A stretch of 21,479 nucleotides of DNA, taken from assembly GCA_027081065.1 (NCBI GenBank), contig JALWLW010000035.1, positions 1-21,479 on the forward strand, given 5' to 3'. The notes below the pieces were generated by a model. It had not been told where the DNA came from. It did no database searches and worked only from the letters and a program-made list of their open reading frames with translations. The position numbers and the translations under genes are program-made. This stretch comes from Campylobacteraceae bacterium. GTDB taxonomy: Bacteria > Campylobacterota > Campylobacteria > Campylobacterales > Sulfurovaceae. Every line of letters starts with the position of its first letter. Position 1 is the first letter of the stretch. Positions 17,024 to 21,479 of this stretch are shown here, piece by piece.

Positions 17024-17046
17024 TATTTCCTTTTTAAAAGGAAATA
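17024..17046. promoter_or_regulatory. Perfect 11-bp palindrome between rpsJ and the ATPase gene
   Basis: TATTTCCTTTT (17024-17034), one central T, then AAAAGGAAATA (17036-17046): a perfect inverted repeat immediately upstream of the ATPase gene. It could be an operator or an RNA hairpin. Its right arm contains the only Shine-Dalgarno-like sequence nearby (AAAAGGA). Confidence 0.45.
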
Positions 17047-17060
17047 TGCTACTCTTATGA

Positions 17061-18143
17061 ATGCAATTACTAGAATATTTCTATGATAGAAACAATGAAA
17101 TCACTACTTATCATCCAAGAAAATTTAATATGCCCAATATGCCTAAAGTTTTTATTTATGGTTCAATAGCTTCTGGTAAGAGCTCCTTAGCACTTGATTA
17201 TCTTATGAACTTTGACAAAGAAGAAACACTCTACATAGACTTTAACGATCCAAAATTTTTCTTTATGGACATCATGGAAGAAGATGTACAAAGCTTTGTA
17301 GATAGCAATGGAATTAATTATCTAGTCTTAGATCATTATAGCCATGGATATTTTGAATCTTTACCACAGGTCAAACAACTCATTATTTTAGCTTCTACTA
17401 ATTATCCTTACGATGAAGACTTTATAAAACTCAAGCTTCCTCTACTTGATTATGAAGAATTTTTCTCTTTTCAAAAAAGAGGTACAGAAAAACAAGTTTT
17501 CAATCTTTTTTTACGACAAGGTACGCTCCCACAACTTGCCATTCAATCAACACCAAAAGAACAATTGTTTTTAAATTTTTTACGTAGTCATTTTTCTAAA
17601 TCTGAACAAAAACTACTTACTGTACTTGCCTATTTTAATGGGGTAACTGTCACAACATATCAACTCTATACCCATGCTAAAGAGCGTTACAAAATTTCAA
17701 AAGATTTAATCTATAGACAAATTAAATCTTTTGAAGAACAAAATATTATTACCTTTATAAATCATATTGAAAATCCAAAACAAAAAAAATTACTCTTTTT
17801 TGATTTTGCCTTAGCTAAATATTTAAATCTAAATCAAAGTTTTCCCAAACAGTTTGAAAGTATGATTGCACTCTCTTTGGTTAAACATAATGTAGCATTT
17901 AAATCTTTTGGACTCAATGGTTATATTACTTATGAAAATACGCTTATTCTCCCTATTCCCTTTGAGACAGAAGAATATTTTTGGAAAAAAGCACATAGTA
18001 AATTTAATATTTATAAAAAATTAAACATTAAAAAAGTATATATTATCACGATTGCAAGTAACTTTGAGTTTAGAATTGAAAATGTAGTATTTGAAGCTTT
18101 ACCATTTTATGAGTGGGTTGTAATAAATGACGAGGGGGAATAA
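17061..18143 (+). CDS. AAA_14/DUF4143-type ATPase with winged helix, function unknown
   Basis: A 360-residue predicted soluble P-loop ATPase. Walker A is GSIASGKS (34-41), the Walker B-like strand is NYLVLD (86-91), and a sensor-1-like LIILASTN is at 107-114. PLLDYEEFFSF (127-137) and LRQGTLPQL (151-159) match segments I associate with AAA_14 ATPases. Residues 180-245 look like a winged helix. The C-terminal part (FESMIALSLVKHN onward) resembles the DUF4143 nuclease-like domain. Its partner and substrate are unknown. The ATG at 17061 directly follows an in-frame TGA, so it is the earliest start. AAAAGGA lies 19 bases upstream, too far for normal initiation. The gene diverges from the ribosomal operon, and its end meets the 3' end of the SRP RNA on the other strand. 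Confidence 0.8.
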   Translation: MQLLEYFYDRNNEITTYHPRKFNMPNMPKVFIYGSIASGKSSLALDYLMNFDKEETLYIDFNDPKFFFMDIMEEDVQSFVDSNGINYLVLDHYSHGYFESLPQVKQLIILASTNYPYDEDFIKLKLPLLDYEEFFSFQKRGTEKQVFNLFLRQGTLPQLAIQSTPKEQLFLNFLRSHFSKSEQKLLTVLAYFNGVTVTTYQLYTHAKERYKISKDLIYRQIKSFEEQNIITFINHIENPKQKKLLFFDFALAKYLNLNQSFPKQFESMIALSLVKHNVAFKSFGLNGYITYENTLILPIPFETEEYFWKKAHSKFNIYKKLNIKKVYIITIASNFEFRIENVVFEALPFYEWVVINDEGE

Positions 18144-18153
18144 AGTACCCCTT
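18132..18153 (-). terminator. GC-rich hairpin at the 3' end of the SRP RNA
   Basis: AGGGG and CCCCT (18033+100 to 18052+100, that is 18133-18137 and 18148-18152) pair around a 10-base loop and could be extended by one G-U pair. On the minus strand it lies at the end of the SRP RNA; on the plus strand it covers the ATPase stop codon. Neither side has a good U-run, so it is a weak terminator candidate for two converging transcripts. Confidence 0.35.
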
Positions 18154-18246
18154 CCAGATACCTACGGCACACAGCAAGGGTGGGTGGGCTGCTATGTTCC
18201 CATCCTGACCCGTTGTCCACCAATGCCGTTGCATAGGTCTAAAAGG
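18150..18246 (-). ncRNA. ffs: Signal recognition particle RNA (4.5S, small bacterial type)
   Basis: RNA scaffold of the bacterial SRP, which with Ffh targets nascent membrane proteins to SecYEG. Read on the minus strand, the Ffh-binding helix 8 is plain: GGTCAGG, then the apical GGGAA turn (GGAA-type tetraloop), then AGCAGCC (18187-18210). The asymmetric internal loop surrounds it. The flanks ACGGCA and TGCCGT pair to extend the rod, with the 5' side ACCTATGC and 3' side GGTAT continuing imperfectly. About 97 bases; the exact ends are estimates. It has no Alu domain. It is transcribed against both neighbours. Confidence 0.88.
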
Positions 18247-18255
18247 AGCGAAAGA

Positions 18256-18261
18256 ATAATA
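18256..18261 (-). promoter_or_regulatory. Candidate -10 of the SRP RNA gene
   Basis: TATTAT on the minus strand, preceded by a T run, would place the start near 18246-18250, just before the RNA's first paired bases. It diverges from the tRNA promoter 55 bases away. Confidence 0.4.
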
Positions 18262-18314
18262 TCAAAAAATTACTTATAAGGGATTAAATTTATCAGATAT
18301 TAAAGCCTATTGGC

Positions 18315-18320
18315 TATAAT
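18315..18320 (+). promoter_or_regulatory. Promoter (-10) of tRNA-Ser
   Basis: TATAAT, 26 bases before the tRNA 5' end, in the context GGCTATAATTCC. The predicted start is near 18327. It is very similar to the rpsJ promoter -10. Confidence 0.6.
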
Positions 18321-18346
18321 TCCACACTTCACCTATGAAATACCAT

Positions 18347-18434
18347 TGAGAGGTGTCCGAGTGGTCGAAGGTACAGACCTGGAACGTCTGTGTGGGGTAA
18401 CTCACCGAGGGTTCGAATCCCTTCCTCTCAGCCA
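18347..18434 (+). tRNA. tRNA-Ser (anticodon GGA)
   Basis: A complete class II tRNA. The acceptor stem TGAGAGG pairs with CCTCTCA (18424-18430), followed by discriminator G and encoded CCA (18432-18434). The anticodon stem CAGAC/GTCTG encloses CTGGAAC, giving anticodon GGA (18381-18383), which reads serine codons UCC and UCU. The long variable arm (TGTGGGGTAACTCACC) is the serine hallmark. The T-arm carries GTTCGAATC. An open frame at 18310-18492 passes through it and is not a gene. Confidence 0.97.
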
Positions 18435-18592
18435 TTTCAAAACAAAAAACTCTTCTAAATCCTACAATACAGATATTGACTTAATCATTTAAGGTTATGA
18501 AATTTCTCTCTAGTCACATGCTCATAAAAAATTCACATATTTTACCTATTTTGAGTTCTATTTCTATGCCCTACATATTTTTGAAAAAAGAT
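18435..18592. other. Non-coding stretch between tRNA-Ser and the toxin-antitoxin promoter
   Basis: An AT-rich segment without a supported gene. I looked for a second copy of the tRNA 3' end (GGTTCGAATCCCTTCC) here and on to about 20140, as would mark an integrated element, and saw none. No clear tRNA terminator is visible. Confidence 0.5.
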
Positions 18593-18621
18593 TTGACAAA
18601 AGAGTTTATTTATAATAAAAT
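18593..18621 (+). promoter_or_regulatory. Strong promoter of the toxin-antitoxin pair
   Basis: TTGACA (18593-18598), a 17-base spacer, and TAAAAT (18616-18621) form a near-consensus sigma-70 promoter. That is unusual in this window, where other promoters show only a -10. An alternative TATAAT at 18611 has too short a spacer. Confidence 0.65.
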
Positions 18622-18630
18622 ACATTGTAT
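18620..18630. promoter_or_regulatory. Candidate autoregulatory operator of the toxin-antitoxin pair
   Basis: ATACA-T-TGTAT is a perfect 5-bp dyad overlapping the end of the -10 and the likely start site. Ribbon-helix-helix antitoxins typically bind such short palindromes to repress their own operon. The assignment is by position and symmetry. Confidence 0.4.
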
Positions 18631-18654
18631 GACAAATAAAGGTTAATATAAATT

Positions 18655-18957
18655 ATGATTGACAATAAAACCATTAGGTACAGTCTTGAAAAAAATGAAA
18701 TTTTAAAAGAACAAAGAGGTATAAGTTTTGAAGATGTAATTTTATCTCTTGAAGGGGGTTATCTTTTAGATGACTTAAAACACCCAAACAAAGAGAAATA
18801 CCCTAATCAGAATATGTTTATTATTTTGATTAAGATAAAAGATTATGTACATATTATGCCTTATGTTGAAGATAAGGAATCAATATTTTTAAAAACTGTT
18901 ATTCCATCAAGAAAGATGAACAAAAAATACAATTCAAAAGGAGTTAACCATGAGTAA
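18655..18957 (+). CDS. BrnT-like toxin of a toxin-antitoxin pair
   Basis: A 100-residue protein. Residues IRYSLEKNEILKEQRGISFE, the central LDDLKHPNKEKYPNQ and the end FLKTVIPSRKMNKKY resemble small RNase toxins of the BrnT/RelE superfamily (compare the BrnT ending with an Ile-x-x-Arg-Lys motif). The basic C-terminus is expected for mRNA binding. The family call is from pattern memory. A DUF4258-like label would also fit. AAAGG lies 12 bases before the ATG, a weak site, while the partner gene has a strong one, which fits antitoxin excess. It overlaps the antitoxin gene by 8 bases. It is the first gene downstream of tRNA-Ser, under its own strong promoter. Confidence 0.72.
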   Translation: MIDNKTIRYSLEKNEILKEQRGISFEDVILSLEGGYLLDDLKHPNKEKYPNQNMFIILIKIKDYVHIMPYVEDKESIFLKTVIPSRKMNKKYNSKGVNHE

Positions 18958-19219
18958 CTATGATGAGTTTGAAAAAGAGATTTTAGAGAGTGTAGAGGGT
19001 GGTGAATGGGTATCAAAAGGTAATCTTAATGAGAGAACCAAAGAGCTACAATCATACATCAAGAATCAAAAGAAAAAAGCCATCTCAATAAGAGTTAGTG
19101 AGAATGATATTTATGAGTTAAAGAAAAAAGCTTTAGAGAACTCTATACCCTATCAGAACATTATACAGATGTTAATACATCAGTACGCAAATGATAAAAT
19201 AAGGCTAAATGTTAGTTAA
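18950..19219 (+). CDS. Ribbon-helix-helix (CopG/BrnA-like) antitoxin
   Basis: An 89-residue DNA-binding antitoxin. The N-terminal half is acidic (DEFEKEILESVEGGEW), a plausible toxin-neutralising segment. The C-terminal half is ribbon-helix-helix: strand AISIRVS (44-50), helix A ENDIYELKKKALENS, then IPYQNIIQMLIHQYA, the GIPYQ-type turn seen in CopG-like antitoxins. The ATG overlaps the toxin's stop (ATGAGTAA), with a strong AAGGAG 6 bases upstream. Likely represses the operon through the 18620-18630 dyad. Toxin-before-antitoxin order matches brnTA. Its end converges on the HNH gene. Confidence 0.78.
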   Translation: MSNYDEFEKEILESVEGGEWVSKGNLNERTKELQSYIKNQKKKAISIRVSENDIYELKKKALENSIPYQNIIQMLIHQYANDKIRLNVS

Positions 19220-19312
19220 AGCCATTCTGATGTTAGCTATCAAGCCTTTGATATGCTCTGCTAACTCCTCTTTTAACTCATCAGATAAAAAACTTGTATA
19301 GGTCTTTTCACG
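19205..19312 (-). pseudogene. Possible detached C-terminal segment of the HNH gene
   Basis: Directly after the HNH gene's TAA (19313-19315) the same frame stays open for 35 codons to a TAG at 19205-19207. The predicted segment (REKTYTSFLSDELKEELAEH, then 15 more residues ending RMALTNI) looks like an amphipathic helix rather than random translation. It has no start signal of its own. It may be a tail cut off by a point mutation, or simply chance in 35 codons. It overlaps the last 15 bases of the antitoxin gene on the other strand. Confidence 0.4.
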
Positions 19313-19984
19313 TTAATAAACTTTCCCTAATCTTTCTAATAGCATTTCTAGCACTTCATCTATTAGACTTATATCGATTTGTTTATTAATCATCATATGT
19401 AATACAATAACCCTTTTAATATATGCTTTTTGTTCTTCAATTGAAAATCTATTTAGCTTATTTTTAGCCAATAATCTATGCTCTTTTGTCAGTAGCTGAA
19501 GATTATCTATATGGTGTTTTGCTTCCTTCTTACCACTTGATAAAGAATAAATATGGTGTAGTTCAAAATTTAGTGAAAAGTATCTATTAAGCTGTATCAT
19601 TATATTTTCTAACTCTTCTAATCGATATCGTTCTTGTTCTCTAGATTTTTTAATATCTTCATTTTTCTTCTCTTCTATCAAAAGATATTCAACATCTTTT
19701 TGAAGTTCTTTTTTAGTTAAATCATTTTTTTTGTTTTCAGAAACATACATTACTTGTCGGTATGGCTTAGTATCTAAAACTTTAATATCAGAAAACTCTC
19801 CTTTTGAAACTTTTAAACTTATGCTTGATGCCAATGATTTTAAAGTCATGGTCTCATTCGTTTTACCGTTTATTTGTTTCAAGATAGAGGGATATTCCTC
19901 AACAATTTTAGTCGCCCATTCAGAGATGGTAATAGGCATTTCAGAACTTCTAAGTACATCAATAAACTGTTCTTTTTTTGTCAA
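19313..19984 (-). CDS. HNH-nuclease-like protein with N-terminal DNA-binding-like domain
   Basis: A 223-residue protein from TTG at 19982-19984, chosen because AAAGGA lies 6 bases upstream. An ATG 15 codons earlier (20027-20029) has no ribosome site and sits at the predicted transcription start. Residues 1-80 look like a winged-helix or homeodomain-like module. Residues 95-130 are charged and helical (KKNEDIKKSREQERYRLEEL). Residues 141-175 form an HNH-like beta-beta-alpha motif: LHHIYSLSS, then HIDNLQLLTKEHRLLAKNK, giving His143/144, Asn161 and His169. No zinc-knuckle cysteines are seen. Related HNH proteins are found in mobile elements, restriction and defence loci; the specific role is unknown. 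It is tail-to-tail with the toxin-antitoxin pair. Confidence 0.72.
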   Translation of the reverse strand: MTKKEQFIDVLRSSEMPITISEWATKIVEEYPSILKQINGKTNETMTLKSLASSISLKVSKGEFSDIKVLDTKPYRQVMYVSENKKNDLTKKELQKDVEYLLIEEKKNEDIKKSREQERYRLEELENIMIQLNRYFSLNFELHHIYSLSSGKKEAKHHIDNLQLLTKEHRLLAKNKLNRFSIEEQKAYIKRVIVLHMMINKQIDISLIDEVLEMLLERLGKVY

Positions 19985-20034
19985 AATAAATCCTTTAAAC
20001 TGCTTATATTTATTAATAAATAATAACATAAAAA

Positions 20035-20040
20035 ATTATA
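20035..20040 (-). promoter_or_regulatory. Candidate -10 of the HNH gene
   Basis: TATAAT on the minus strand. Its start site would fall near 20028, giving a leader of about 44 bases to the TTG start. The surrounding 20030-20120 region is extremely AT-rich. Confidence 0.45.
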
Positions 20041-20142
20041 TTTAAACTTTAAAAATAATAAAATTTAAAATTAATATAATATTTATACCTAAAGTTGTAA
20101 GATTCAGATAAAATGTTAAAACTTACATTATAAAGGAATATC

Positions 20143-20409
20143 ATGAGTTTTTATCTACTCTTCTTTCTACTTATTGTGATTATTGGCTTAGTCATTAGCT
20201 ACATCTACTTTATGCGTGAAAAAAAAGAAAACTTACGAGCCATACAAGAAGGAATTTGCCCTAAATGTCATAAAAAAGGTATGGAACTTATTGACCAACG
20301 AAGTACAGGTTGTTCTGCTCCAAAGATGCTAACTTTTGAGTGTAAAGGGTGTGGCTATGTAGGTACTTTTCATGTAAATGGAGGAAGTTGCTCTACAAGA
20401 AATTACTAG
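20143..20409 (+). CDS. Small membrane protein with a zinc-ribbon-like tail
   Basis: An 88-residue protein: one N-terminal membrane helix (about 3-23), a basic stop (REKKENLR) and a cytosolic-looking domain with paired cysteines C39-x2-C42 (CPKC) and C67-x2-C70 (CKGC), typical of a zinc ribbon. Two further cysteines (C57, C83) flank it. The ATG at 20143 has AAAGGA upstream, and a -10-like TAAAAT lies at 20109-20114. It is a single gene facing the porin terminator. I do not recognise the family; a membrane-tethered metal-binding or adaptor role is possible but unproven. Confidence 0.72.
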   Translation: MSFYLLFFLLIVIIGLVISYIYFMREKKENLRAIQEGICPKCHKKGMELIDQRSTGCSAPKMLTFECKGCGYVGTFHVNGGSCSTRNY

Positions 20410-20460
20410 AAAGCGATTTATTTCTAATAAAAAAATTATATAGTAAAATGTAAATAAGTT

Positions 20461-20499
20461 AAAAAAAGGTTAGAGTTTAGGCTTTATACCTAAACTCTA
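20461..20499 (-). terminator. Intrinsic terminator of the porin gene
   Basis: On the minus strand TAGAGTTTAGG and CCTAAACTCTA (stem 20471-20481 with 20489-20499) form a perfect 11-bp stem with a 7-base loop, followed by ACC and seven U residues (20461-20467). It lies 31 bases after the porin stop. For the plus-strand gene ending at 20409 it would be a hairpin without a U-run. Confidence 0.82.
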
Positions 20500-20529
20500 G
20501 AAGTTTGAAAAGCTTTTTAAGAGCAATAA

Positions 20530-21479
20530 CTAGTTAAAGCTATATCTTGCCCAAAAACGAAGAAAGTTATTTGAATCTTCTGAAACTGTTTGTCTATCTC
20601 TACCTGTTAAAACATAAGCAGCAAAGAAAGTTGTGTCTTTAGAAAGCTTAGTTTTGTATGTTAAGTCAAACTCATATGGGTTTGGACCAAATGCAGAACC
20701 TGTTTCACCTTTTTCAGGGCTGTTGTTATCCATAGCTTGACCATAAGCAACACCTACTTTACCACCAAGTGCTTTTGTGCTTGCAGCAACTTTGATCCAG
20801 TCAGAGTTTGCCGCTTGGTGATTACCAATGTTGTTAAGAACTTGCTGTGTGTAAAGTGGAGATTTGATACCTACACCTGGTGCTGGATTTTGTACTGTTG
20901 CGAAGTTAGTGATTCTGAAATCTCCAGCACCTACTGATGAATATGCAACAGATGCATTAATCATACCAATTTTTCCACCTACTTTAGCACCCCATGCTGT
21001 TGTAGAGTCTTTTGTATCTCCAGAAATTTGACCACCTTGTAGTGCAAAATTAAGTCCAGAAGCTTTATATTTAGCATCTCCCCAAAGAATATTTGCATCA
21101 TTTCCATCACTTATCATATCAGGAGCATAGTAGTATGTACCTGTAAGTGTTAAGTTTGAAACAGATTTGTTTTGTGCAGTAACCATGTGTACAACATTAC
21201 CATTTTCATTAATTTTATCAAAATTACCAAGGTTACCAATACTAGAATTTGCTTTACCAACTGCTGCATAAACAAGTGTTGTGTCTGGGACACTTTTGTT
21301 AACTACTAATCCAGCATCCATAGTATTTTTAAACATTTGCCAACCCTCAGAGTATGCAAATGGAGAGAGTGACTTTGGAAGTGTTTGACGACCAACTTTA
21401 AAGAAAGTATCATTAAGGTTATAAGTAATGTATGCTTGTGTAATTGCAGCAGATTCTACTTGAGCATCACCACCACCAA
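20530..21479 (-). CDS. Outer-membrane porin, OprD-like (N-terminal part outside the window)
   Basis: Partial gene: the frame is open to the right edge, so the start is outside and about 315 C-terminal residues are visible. An internal ATG at 21334-21336 is not the real start, because strong porin-like sequence continues upstream (AYITYNLNDTFFKVGRQTLP, LSPFAYSEGWQMFKN). Alternating beta-strand pattern throughout, with TYKTKLSKDTTFFAAYVLTG and the end FLRFWARYSFN as the final outer-membrane strand. The last residue is Asn after Phe, slightly unlike the usual terminal aromatic. Such porins in Campylobacterota are major diffusion channels; substrate is unknown. Its terminator is at 20461-20499. 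Confidence 0.82.
   Translation of the reverse strand, partial: GGGDAQVESAAITQAYITYNLNDTFFKVGRQTLPKSLSPFAYSEGWQMFKNTMDAGLVVNKSVPDTTLVYAAVGKANSSIGNLGNFDKINENGNVVHMVTAQNKSVSNLTLTGTYYYAPDMISDGNDANILWGDAKYKASGLNFALQGGQISGDTKDSTTAWGAKVGGKIGMINASVAYSSVGAGDFRITNFATVQNPAPGVGIKSPLYTQQVLNNIGNHQAANSDWIKVAASTKALGGKVGVAYGQAMDNNSPEKGETGSAFGPNPYEFDLTYKTKLSKDTTFFAAYVLTGRDRQTVSEDSNNFLRFWARYSFN

Noticed and set aside
18310..18492. 60-codon open frame on the plus strand
   Set aside because: It runs straight through the complete tRNA-Ser gene.
19731..20045. 104-codon open frame on the plus strand
   Set aside because: Antisense to the N-terminal half of the HNH gene, whose own start, promoter and motif are better supported.
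18435..20142. Integrated element bounded by a repeated tRNA end
   Set aside because: No second copy of the tRNA-Ser 3' end and no integrase gene within the window.
1..21479. CRISPR array or insertion sequence
   Set aside because: No regularly spaced direct repeats, no transposase frame and no terminal inverted repeats were seen.

Overview
The window reads as chromosome of a campylobacterotal bacterium (Epsilonproteobacteria; Sulfurimonas- or Sulfurovum-like is my best guess, inferred from protein style and not from any database search). Supporting signs are low GC, an S10-spc ribosomal operon with no rpmD between rpsE and rplO and no adk between secY and map, a short zinc-type uS14, an N-terminally compact SecY, and an OprD-like porin.

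Layout. (1) 1-909, minus strand: nuoA and nuoB, the first genes of a respiratory complex I operon that continues off the left edge. (2) 1076-1618, minus: an orphan DUF4375/DMP19-like gene. (3) 1788-4201, minus: a tight three-gene cell-wall operon, made of an exo-N-acetylmuramidase-like protein (DUF1343/NamZ), a membrane-anchored Amidase_3-type amidase and a lipoprotein Amidase_2-type amidase. It is followed by a perfect 13-bp hairpin. (4) 4415-6212, plus: an OmpR-type response regulator and its histidine kinase, divergent from the cell-wall operon. (5) 6211-16964, minus: one long ribosomal/translation/secretion operon, rpsJ-rplC-rplD-rplW-rplB-rpsS-rplV-rpsC-rplP-rpmC-rpsQ-rplN-rplX-rplE-rpsN-rpsH-rplF-rplR-rpsE-rplO-secY-map-infA, with a promoter upstream of rpsJ and a strand-specific terminator after infA. 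(6) 17061-18143, plus: an AAA_14/DUF4143-type ATPase, then the SRP RNA on the minus strand and tRNA-Ser(GGA) on the plus strand. (7) 18435-20040: a small accessory segment just downstream of the tRNA. It holds a BrnT-like toxin with a ribbon-helix-helix antitoxin (plus), tail-to-tail with an HNH-nuclease-like gene (minus). (8) 20143-20409, plus: a tiny membrane protein with a zinc-ribbon tail. (9) 20530 to the right edge, minus: the C-terminal part of an outer-membrane porin with its own terminator.

Most of the window (complex I, ribosomal operon, SRP RNA, tRNA) is ordinary core genome. The parts worth a second look are the cell-wall operon facing a two-component system, the palindrome and mini-reading-frame between rpsJ and the ATPase, and the post-tRNA segment. 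In that segment the HNH gene's stop codon is followed by 35 further open codons in the same frame, which suggests a recently truncated or read-through product. I did not find a clearly new multi-gene system.
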